Below, one piece after another: positions 17,057 through 25,100 of a DNA stretch of 64,000 nt. Source of the stretch: Microvirga rosea (GTDB taxonomy: Bacteria > Pseudomonadota > Alphaproteobacteria > Rhizobiales > Beijerinckiaceae); NCBI RefSeq assembly GCF_020595095.1, contig NZ_JAJDOP010000002.1, forward strand, positions 186,001-250,000, written 5' to 3'. Both the position numbers and the translations under genes were made by a program. Each line of letters begins with the position of its first letter. The stretch's first letter is position 1. The notes beneath the pieces are model-generated. The model had not been told where the DNA came from and did not search any database. It worked only from the letters and a program-made list of their open reading frames with translations.

Positions 17057-18855
17057 ATGCGCCAGCTTTCCCGATCCATTGTGGAGACGTGCGGTCGTCC
17101 GGAGCCTCGTTACGTGAGAGGGAGGAGGTACCGGCCCTTCGTCATTCTCGTGCTGGGCTCTGTCTCAGCCTCCATCCTGCTCTCTTCCACTCGGGTTGAG
17201 GCACAAACCTATATCAATGGGGTCTGGGGGCTTCGTGTGGAATAACCCAAGTGCGTGGAACGGGGCGGCTATCCGGATAGCGCAACCGCGAACGTATCAT
17301 TGCTGGCACCCATCAGTGCCTCTTATGGCTTCCTGATCCGCACCTATACGGTCAACAGCTTGTTCCTCCCGGGCGGATCCCTCCTGGACCCTGATGCCCG
17401 CTACATCTTCAGGGATGGCGGTTTGATCATGACCGGCAGTGCGCCGCGCATCGTTTACGGCTCTTCGCCGTCGCCACAGGTCAGTACGGCGGAGTTCAGT
17501 GGCTCGATGACGCTGGAACTGCAAAGTACCACAACGTTCAATGGCACTGCCGGAACGGCGTCGTTCTGGGCCCCCAGCCCCATCAGCGGCGCAGGAGGAT
17601 TGACCAAATCGGGTCTTGGACGACTGGTCCTTGCAGGGCCAAACATCTATACGGGCGGAACGCGCATTGAGGGCGGCACGCTCCAAGTCGATGGGGCGGG
17701 CACTCTGACGCTCTCGGGCGACAACACCCCTTCCGGCACCACGACCATCAACTCGGGCACGATCCAGGTCGGCGATGGCGGCAGCACCGGAACGCTGGAT
17801 TCGGGCAATGTGATCAACAATGCCACGCTGGTCTTCAACCGCTCGAATGATCAGACGGTATCGAACGTCATCTCCGGCACCAGATGACTCCGCCAGATAG
17901 GCACTGGACGGCTGGAGCTGACGGGCGCCAACTCCTATACCGGCGACATGTTCATCGGCGGAGAACTGCTGGCCTCGGCCGATTGCAATCTCGGTGCGCC
18001 GACCGGCGACATGACGTTCAGCAACGGTACGCTCCTGCTCGGCTCGCCCTTCGATCTGGCTGCGGGCCGCAGGCTCGTTATGAACCTTGGGTTTGGCGTC
18101 ATCGACACCAATGGCCATGACATGACCGTGCGCTCCGCGATTACAGGCAACGCTTCCTTCGTCAAGGACGGACTCGGGACCTTGACTCTGGTCGGCCCGA
18201 ACACGTTCACGGGTCGGACGATCCTCGCTCAGGGCGCGATCGAGAACAGGTCTGAGCTGGTTATCAATCAACAAACCGACGGCGCGATGGCGCAGTCCAT
18301 CGACGGAGCGGGAATCCTGACCAAGCGCGGCGTGGGGCGCCTAGATCTGACAGGCACGAGCACGATGACCGGCAACAGCTTCGTGCGCGACGGCAACCTT
18401 GCGGTGAACGGGTCCATTTTGGCCGGATGAAGCTCGAGCCAGTCCTCGGCGCCACGGTCATGCGTCCGCATCTGGACGGCTTCCAGGAGGACGGTGGCGC
18501 GGCAGCCCTGACCGGCTACGGCCGCAACTACGAACTCGGCACGACCACGCTCGGTATCCGCGCCGAGGCTCGGCTTGGTGCGGATCTTCCGCTCAGCGTG
18601 CACGGGCTGGTGGGCTGGCGGCATTCCGTTGGGGACATGCATCCCTCTGCGTTGCTGGCCCTTTCGGGCGGTTTGTCGGCATTCAACGTTGCGGGCATCC
18701 CGGTCGACCGCGATGCCTTGGTGGCCGAGTCAGGCCTCGAATGGGAGATGGGCAGGGACATGACGCTTGGCGTATCTTACTCGGATCAGGTCGGACAGCG
18801 GGCGCAGGAGCATGCGGTGAAGGGCAACTTCACCTGGCGCTTCGAGACGAAATGA
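17057..18855 (+). pseudogene. autotransporter, decayed (signal, part of passenger, end of beta-barrel)
   Basis: Remains of a type V secreted outer-membrane protein. The 5' end (ATG 17057) encodes a signal-like hydrophobic stretch ending in VEAQTYINGVW. A frameshift near 17225 moves to GGFVWNNPSAWNG, and another to PDSATANVSLLAP. Passenger repeats of the pertactin/autotransporter-associated type follow (GAGGLTKSGLGRLVLAGPN, GTGRLELTGANSYTG). TGA at 17885-17887 interrupts them in frame, and TGA at 18428-18430 ends them. In another frame, 18431-18855 encodes only the last part of a beta-barrel, ending VKGNFTWRFETK. Most of the barrel is missing, so a large deletion near 18425 joined passenger to barrel end. 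Confidence 0.8.
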
Positions 18856-18989
18856 AGGCCAACTGGCGGGCCTGCCGATGGTGGTCGAAAACAACAAATC
18901 CAAGGGAGCGCATACGCATCGCCCTTGAACCCTTGTGCGCCGTGTAACGCGAGTGCGATTACGGGAAGGTCCGTTCCTGGCACGAAGCC

Positions 18990-19421
18990 GGCCTTTTGAT
19001 TGTGCCGCATCCTTGCGCTTGCCGCGGGCGATGATCTGCAGAGCGCCATCGGGCAAAGGCCGCTGGAGGTTTAAGGCTTTCTCTGTCGGCGCATTCAGCC
19101 AAGCGTCGTATGCGTCCGCTGTTGTGGGAATGAGGTGAGCGGCACCAGGCAACGATACTGCGGTTTGAGCCAGCCGCGCCAAAAAGGGCTCTTGACGTTC
19201 CGCACGTTCGTCACTGGTGGACCATTGACGTTCGGCGGGGATGGAGAGCCTCAGCGCATCATCAGCAGTTCGCGCTCGCCATCGTGGTCCCTGGCAACCG
19301 GCGCCATCTGATCCGGGAAGATCCCGGGCATGGGCGGAAGGTTGCCGGTGCGGTCATGCCGGATCCGGAACAGCTGCCGGATCGCGTCCTGCGCCTTGGT
19401 GATCGAGTAGAGATTGCACAT
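18990..19421 (-). pseudogene. SRAP (YedK/HMCES-like) peptidase gene, decayed
   Basis: The product starts MCNLYSITKAQDAIRQLFRI with catalytic Cys2, the mark of SRAP proteins that cap abasic sites in single-stranded DNA. After PPMPGIFPDQMAPVAGT the frame slips. PPVTNVRNVKSPFWRGWLKP and YRCLVPLTSF follow in another frame with a stop in between. Then the central third is missing and the end resumes as TTADAYDAWLNAPTEKALNL and QRPLPDGALQIIARGKRKDA. Only about 430 of some 690 bp remain. Its 3' end matches the left part of repeat copies 2 and 3. Confidence 0.75.
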
Positions 19422-19449
19422 ACGGGCAGGTTAGCAAACCAAGGAGACA

Positions 19450-19587
19450 CTGCAAGTTACGCACTTTCGCTTCAGTATCATCAGCGCCGAGACTTCCAAG
19501 CTGGTGCCGCAATTCGAAAAGCGCTGTTGGTAGCTTGACCGCCACCCGCCTCGGAACTTCAATGTTCACGGTGCGGCGATATCCCAA
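19450..19587 (-). pseudogene. imuA: imuA 5' remnant (first copy)
   Basis: The segment TALFELRHQLGSLGA matches TVLAELRHQLESLGA of the longer imuA copy at 20713-21285. DNA just upstream (to about 19780) also matches the upstream DNA of that copy, so this is a duplicated and decayed imuA start. The rest of the gene is absent, and the SRAP remnant follows after about 30 bp. Confidence 0.6.
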
Positions 19588-19780
19588 CTACGTTCTCACA
19601 CGCCATAGAGCAGACATGTCGACGTATGCCTGTGAAATCATGGGAGAAGGTCGGTTCGTTCGACATCTGGGTCGGCCAAAAGCGATCTGGGTTCTTTACC
19701 CGCGGTCGTGTGGATTAGAACCCCTCTCCGTTTAGAGAGTTGAACACACGTTGTAACTGTATAATTTGCTAGATGCTAGC
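19588..19780. repeat. duplicated imuA upstream region, left copy
   Basis: It shares GTTCTCACACGCCATAGAG, then GCCTGTGAAATCATGGGAGA, and further on GTTTAGAGAGTTGAACACACG with 21333-21520. The two copies bracket the AT-rich membrane-protein region. From 19781 to 19952 the DNA is AT-rich and without a supported gene. Confidence 0.6.
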
Positions 19781-19952
19781 CCTGATTGAAAATCAGACGT
19801 CATCTCATGAGCGAGCAGAAAGAGCAAGAAAGCGGAAAGGGATTGCTGTACACGGGAAGTGGTTCATTCGCGAACGTATAAATACAATATTAGCGAATTT
19901 TCTACTCATAGACATCTCTAATACTCATGCGCAGCTATTTTAGATAACGCAC

Positions 19953-20542
19953 ATGCCAGAAAATTACAACGAAACTCCAGGTCAACGTGCAATAGACACA
20001 ATGCCCACAATAATATTCATCAAGGCGTTTCTTATCTACGGCTTTGTATTCCCACTTACGTTGATATGGCTATCGAACTCCCTTCCTTCATCGTCGCTTC
20101 TCGAGAAACTACTTTACTATTTATGGCCAGCGTCTCAATATCATATCAAAGCTATAATTGACGCTGGCAGCCTCTTCTCAAACACCTACATATACAATTT
20201 CTTCTTATTTAACGTAATATTCGGAATAGGTATATTTATTACCACATTGTATTCGCTAAAATATCCCTTACACATAATAAATACATATTTATCAAAATTC
20301 AAACTGATAGATTATCGCCTTCTTTATATATATATATCCCTCTTTCTCTGTTTTTAATTTTCCTAGACTCACCTAGTACAAAATCCCTTTATGGCTTCAA
20401 TCCTAATTGGTTTTACCACACAATAATTAGAATGTGGCTAGTCTATATCTTATGTCTCGCCCCCATCTACATATTTTTTCACCTTGCATTACTAAAGATC
20501 AGCGCGACAATAAGCGAAAATAGGCAGCACTCCAATGTCTGA
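19953..20542 (+). pseudogene. AT-rich multi-pass membrane protein, frameshifted
   Basis: The first frame encodes 134 residues with three hydrophobic segments (IIFIKAFLIYGFVFPLTLIW; YIYNFFLFNVIFGIGIFITT; and a third in LLYIYISLFLCF at the end). It stops at TAA 20355-20357 in a short T-run. The frame one base back continues without a break as LIFLDSPSTKSLYGFNPNWF, with a further helix (WLVYILCLAPIYIFFHLALL), to TGA at 20542. One gene of about 196 codons with a one-base deletion is the simplest reading. Base composition is far more AT-rich than the flanks, which suggests transfer. I do not recognise a family. Confidence 0.55.
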
Positions 20543-20745
20543 ATGGTTTGGCAAGGTGGCTATACAACAAATGGCGGCCCGTTCAGTGTTGGACTGGGAT
20601 ACATCGACTTCGATGACCTTGGCCACGTCGTCAATCAGGATTTGGATCGCCTAGGGCAAGGCTACAGGGCCATCGACACAGTATTTGGGTTGGGCTCTAT
20701 CGGATATGCTGCCTACAACGAAGGAATGTGGGGAGCGACACGTGT
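20543..20745 (+). pseudogene. truncated gene of unknown function cut at the imuA junction
   Basis: It starts with an ATG directly after the preceding stop. About 65 native-looking residues follow (MVWQGGYTTNGGPFSVGLGY, then VNQDLDRLGQGYRAIDTVFG). Past about 20745 the frame runs into antisense imuA sequence and has no meaning. The start may be a continuation of the AT-rich insert. I cannot assign a family. Confidence 0.4.
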
Positions 20746-21285
20746 GACAGCGGCCGTGGGAAGAATAGTTAGCTCCTTCTCGGCAACAGTCCACCAGCGG
20801 CGCAGGGCAAGAGCCGTGACACCGGAGGCTTGCGCCGCCAGTTGGAGACGTCGTGAGGATGTCAGACCAAGCCGCGTCACCTCGCCGATGACCGCGGCCA
20901 AGCTTTTCTCGCGAAGTCCCTCCTCCATGCTGGGAAGAATGTCGCGCTCGCGAAAGGCCTCCGCATAAATGATGCGATCAGGGTGAAGGCCGGCTCCCGC
21001 GAGGCTGGGGGCAAACAGATCTCGCCGGTTAAGACACCACAGCACCGGCCCTTTGAGCCGAGCGGCAATGCCAGCCACGAACAGGGTCGCAGAACCGGCA
21101 AACTCCGCAGCAAGCCCGCCTTCTATGACCTCGTGCAAAGCTCCCCGCGCCAGACCATGGCCCGGAAGGTCAGCATCGAGTTCCGCGAGACCGAACGGCA
21201 GATGAAGCTTTCGCACAGAGCCGGCGCCAAGGCTTTCGAGCTGGTGCCGTAACTCGGCAAGCACTGTCTGTTGCCTGGCCCGCAT
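20713..21285 (-). pseudogene. imuA: imuA (SOS mutasome protein), 3'-truncated
   Basis: ImuA is the RecA-like partner in the ImuA-ImuB-DnaE2 translesion mutasome. The ATG at 21285 opens MRARQQTVLAELRHQLESLG. Conserved segments follow: GLARGALHEVIEG, PVLWCLNRRDLFAPSLAGAG, RDILPSMEEGLREKSLAAVI and SGVTALALRRWW. The protein breaks off after LPTAAVTRVAP, where homologues continue for some 50 more residues. No imuB or dnaE2 follows; AT-rich DNA begins instead. An intact SOS box lies 37 bp upstream, so transcription may persist, but the product should be inactive in the mutasome. Confidence 0.8.
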
Positions 21286-21321
21286 GCGCCTTGCACCCCT
21301 CACCGTCTGCAATGTGTCGAT

Positions 21322-21336
21322 GTTCCTATTATGTTC
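21322..21336 (-). promoter_or_regulatory. LexA (SOS) box upstream of imuA
   Basis: GTTC-CTATTAT-GTTC matches the alphaproteobacterial LexA consensus GTTC-N7-GTTC exactly and lies 37 bp before the imuA start. The duplicated left copy near 19563-19595 keeps only scattered half-sites. Confidence 0.8.
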
Positions 21337-21520
21337 TCACATGCCGTAGAGTCGCCCTGTCGCAGAAAGCCTGTGAAATCTGGGGAGAAACTTGTTACGA
21401 TTGATCGTTAAGTCATCTGAAAACAATTTGAAACCTGGGTTTATCAGCACCCGCAAAACATTGCTTCCTCCCTGTTTAGAGAGTTGTATGCACGTTTTGG
21501 TTGCGTAATTCTAGCAACAC
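21333..21520. repeat. duplicated imuA upstream region, right copy
   Basis: Right copy of the segment described at 19588-19780. It leads directly into AT-rich DNA carrying the two-gene RTX unit, as the left copy leads into the AT-rich membrane-protein gene. From 21521 to 21657 I see no gene. Confidence 0.6.
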
Positions 21521-21657
21521 CATTCTTGGTTGGATTGATGGTTCAGCCTCAGCACCTGCCTGCTATATCCAAGAGGACTATGTGATCCGCGCGATGCGCT
21601 AATTGGACAAGATGTAAACGTTACATAAAACCTTGGAAGCGGCTCAAGATCTAAAAA

Positions 21658-22191
21658 ATGATAGTACCTGACATCATATGGCCCGACATCCTGTATTCCC
21701 GTGAAATCAATCACTCGATGATAACAGGTAAATTCTACGTTGAAGCACAAAGCACGACATTTGACGGCAAATTGATTCTTCTGTCGTACTATAGCGGCCT
21801 AAGCCAAAGGATCGGTTTCACACTTCAGCAGAGTCTACAGCTAATCTCAGCCATCAAAGAAGCCAATACTTATTGTCAAGAACGCAGTTCATCTTCAGAC
21901 CGCAGCTGGAAAACACTAAGTATAAAGCAAAAATTACGTACTATCCCTCAGCTTATTGCTTACTATTTCTATCCAGACGTGCTTTTCAGCAGAGAAGTTC
22001 CTAGCTCTTTTGAGAATGGCCGTGTTTTCATACAAGTAGAAAGCAACTTCTTTGAAAATATACATTTAGTCTTTGTTCTAAAGACCGGAATATCTGCCAT
22101 CCCCAAGATTCACTTCCCGCCCGCGGCGGTCAGTAAATTTGTCGAGGCACTAGAAGAAGCATACCAAACCGCGAGCAACAAAAATGGCTGA
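21658..22191 (+). CDS. uncharacterised protein with an internally duplicated domain, coupled to an RTX protein
   Basis: A 177-residue soluble protein without signal peptide or membrane helix. Two halves align clearly. Residues 9-70 (PDILYSREINHSMITGKFYV, later GLSQRIGF and AIKEA) align with residues 106-168 (PDVLFSREVPSSFENGRVFI, later GISAIPKIHF and ALEEA). The shared pattern is PDxLxSRE, S, G, a run of alternating hydrophobics, SxxF, GxS and a C-terminal helix ending A-x-x-E-A. Its stop overlaps the start of the RTX gene by 8 bp, so the two are translationally coupled. It is AT-rich. I recognise no family. A cytoplasmic chaperone, secretion helper or antagonist for the RTX protein is possible inference. 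Confidence 0.75.
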   Translation: MIVPDIIWPDILYSREINHSMITGKFYVEAQSTTFDGKLILLSYYSGLSQRIGFTLQQSLQLISAIKEANTYCQERSSSSDRSWKTLSIKQKLRTIPQLIAYYFYPDVLFSREVPSSFENGRVFIQVESNFFENIHLVFVLKTGISAIPKIHFPPAAVSKFVEALEEAYQTASNKNG

Positions 22192-25100
22192 CAATGATCG
22201 ACAGAACGGCTCATTAAATTTTGATGGTGAGGTCATTGGCGGATTTGTAGTTGGAGCACCTTTTGTAGGTGGGATTGACATAAGCGTCACAGTAGCAGTG
22301 GGCAATCCACGCAATCCTAGTATCGACGTCTCTTGGGAAGCTACAGTAAATGTGCTTGGCGTAAGTGTTGAGCTCGGACACTCAATTTTAAATGGTTGGA
22401 GCGGATACGTAGGATATGGAGAGCTATCGGGCGCTGTAGCTGGTGTGAAAGGCTTTGCAGGCTTAGGCTATACCGAGTTCAACGGTTTTGAAGTGAAGTC
22501 CTCCTGGACTTCGCACGTAACTCCAGCAATTGGATACGGCTTTACTATTTCGGCACAGCCCGATTTTGGAAATGATGTCAAAGTACAATCCCCCGGTCCA
22601 ACAGAAATCTCACCTAATCGCTACGGCAGCCTTCAGGATGTTTATGACGCTCGCTTCGCGGATGCCTTCGATGCAGCCAATGCTGCAAAAGCGTACAGCG
22701 ACCGCGTCCAAGATCAAGCTCCGTCTTTCTCCAACGATATGAGGTCTGCAGCTCTTGCAGAAGGCGAAAAGACCAGCTTCGCGGAACGGGATCCGACAAC
22801 GGTAGGCAGAGACTACGACAAGGCGATTGCCGATGCGATCGACAGGGCTGTAACAGCACCCGATAGCTGGGACTCCATCGCCGACCGGGTCCAACAAGAT
22901 CTCGGAAGCCTACAGAACGATCTCAGCGAAGCACAAAACGTAGCTTCCTCTTTTGGCGGGTTTGAAAGCACAGATGCTCTTGGCAGTGCGACAACAAACG
23001 ACTCTCTCAACGATGCGCAAACCAGCGGTGGTCTGCCTGGTGCATCCGATCCTTTCGGGGGGCTTGGTCCCGAAACCTCAAGCCCCGATGCTTCAGCGGA
23101 ATCGTCCCCACCGGGTGGAGACGTGTCGGACGATGGCACGACGGGGGCGGACCCGAATGGCGGAGATCCGAATAATCCTGGCGGACAAGCGGAAAGCGAT
23201 GATGGGGATAACTATGAAATCCCTGATCCTCCTGAACCACCAGCGGAAGGCGATCCGCCGGCAGGAGACGATAGCGACACGGACAGTGATCCCGATGCAA
23301 ATAGCGACAGTCCGAGTGGAGGGCTGATCATTTCACCGGCTGTGTATGTACAGCCCAAAACCGCACCTCTGGCAGCACCCATCATCATTGATCTTGATGG
23401 CGACGGGATCGAGATCATTGACCAAAGCGCTTCTCATGTGTTGATGGATTTCGATAACGACGGCTACCGGGAACCCACGGCGTGGGCGGGGCCGCAAGAC
23501 AGCGTTCTCGTCATTGATCTTGCTGCCGACGGCAAGGCTGGACCAGACGGCAAAATTACCGGCATCAACGAAGTTGTTTTCACGCGCTGGTTTGACGGCG
23601 CAAAGACCGACTTAATGGGCCTGCGTAAAGCCTTTGACAAGAATGGCGACTACAAACTCGACAGCAGCGACGCCCGGTTCAGCGAATTTCGCATCTGGCG
23701 GGATGCCAACAACAATGGCGCCACTGACGCGGGAGAAATGCGCAGCCTGGCTGATCTCGGAATTACATCGATCGGGCTTAAGTCAAACGGTATCCGTCAG
23801 ACAAAGCCAGACGGCAGCGTCATCCTTGGTCAAACGACATTTACCCGAAGCAATGGGACCACGGGCCTTATCGCGGACGCTGTATTGCAATACAGTTTGC
23901 TGGGTACCCGTCGCGTGCAAGGCACCGGCTCGAACGACACGATCCTTGGTGGGTCCGACATTGATGTCGTAAATGGTGGCGATGGGAACGACCTGCTCAG
24001 CGGAGCCGCCAGTAACGACACGCTGAATGGCGGCGATGGCAAGGATTCACTTCACGGCGGCTCCGGTGATGACCGGGTTCGAGGCGGATCCGCCAACGAC
24101 GTTCTTTATGGCCTCAAGGGAAACGATGTCCTCTATGGAGAGGATGGCAATGACCAGATCGTCGGGGGTGTCGGAATTGATGCTCTTCTCGGGGGCACAG
24201 GAGACGACAAGCTCTGGGGCGAGTCAGGAAATGACACACTTTATGGTGGAGAAGGACAGGATTTCCTCATCGGCGGAACAGGGAATGACGGTCTGCGCGG
24301 AGAAAATGGCAATGACAGTCTCTCAGGCGGGAGCGGGACAGACGTCTTGGTCGGCGGCGGCGGTGCAGATCTGCTGCTTGGGGATTCCGGAGACGATACT
24401 CTTTATGGCGATGCTAACGACGATCGCCTGATCGGCGGGACTGGCGAGGATACTCTCTGGGGCGGAGACGGCAATGACCTGCTCGGCGGCGGCGACAGCG
24501 GCGACACATTACACGGCGAAGCGGGGAACGACACGATTGCGGGAGGAGCCGGCGCAGACTCACTCGCCGGAGCTGCAGGTTCAGATGAACTTTTCGGAGA
24601 TGATGGCAACGATACCCTCGAGGGTGGAGACGGCAACGACTCCCTCATCGGAGGCCAAGGTGACGACACTCTCAGCGGAAGCCTGGGGGCCGACTACCTG
24701 TCAGGCGGCAGCAACAACGATATTCTCACGGGTGACATTGGAAGCGACACTCTTGGTGGCGGCGACGGCAACGACACCCTGGATGGCGGGCAGGATGACG
24801 ATCAACTGAGTGGTGGATCAGGCATCGACCAGCTGACAGGAGGGGAAGGCAACGATGTCATTCGAGGGGACGAGCAAAACGACTTCCTTCGCGGCGATGA
24901 CGGCAACGACACTCTGGATGGCGGCTCCGGTGAAGATCAAATCCTCGGCGGGCAAGGAAATGACATCCTCGTAGGACAGGACGGAGACGATGATCTCCTC
25001 GGAGAGAATGGCGATGACGCCCTCTTTGGAGGAGCAGGAGCAGATACACTCCTCGGCCATGACGGCCATGATAGCATTCGGGGTGGTCAAGGATACGATA

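Noticed and set aside
20338-20360. Programmed -1 frameshift signal in the AT-rich membrane gene
   Set aside because: The T-run does not form an X-XXY-YYZ heptamer in the zero frame and no downstream stem is evident, so an ordinary indel is more likely.
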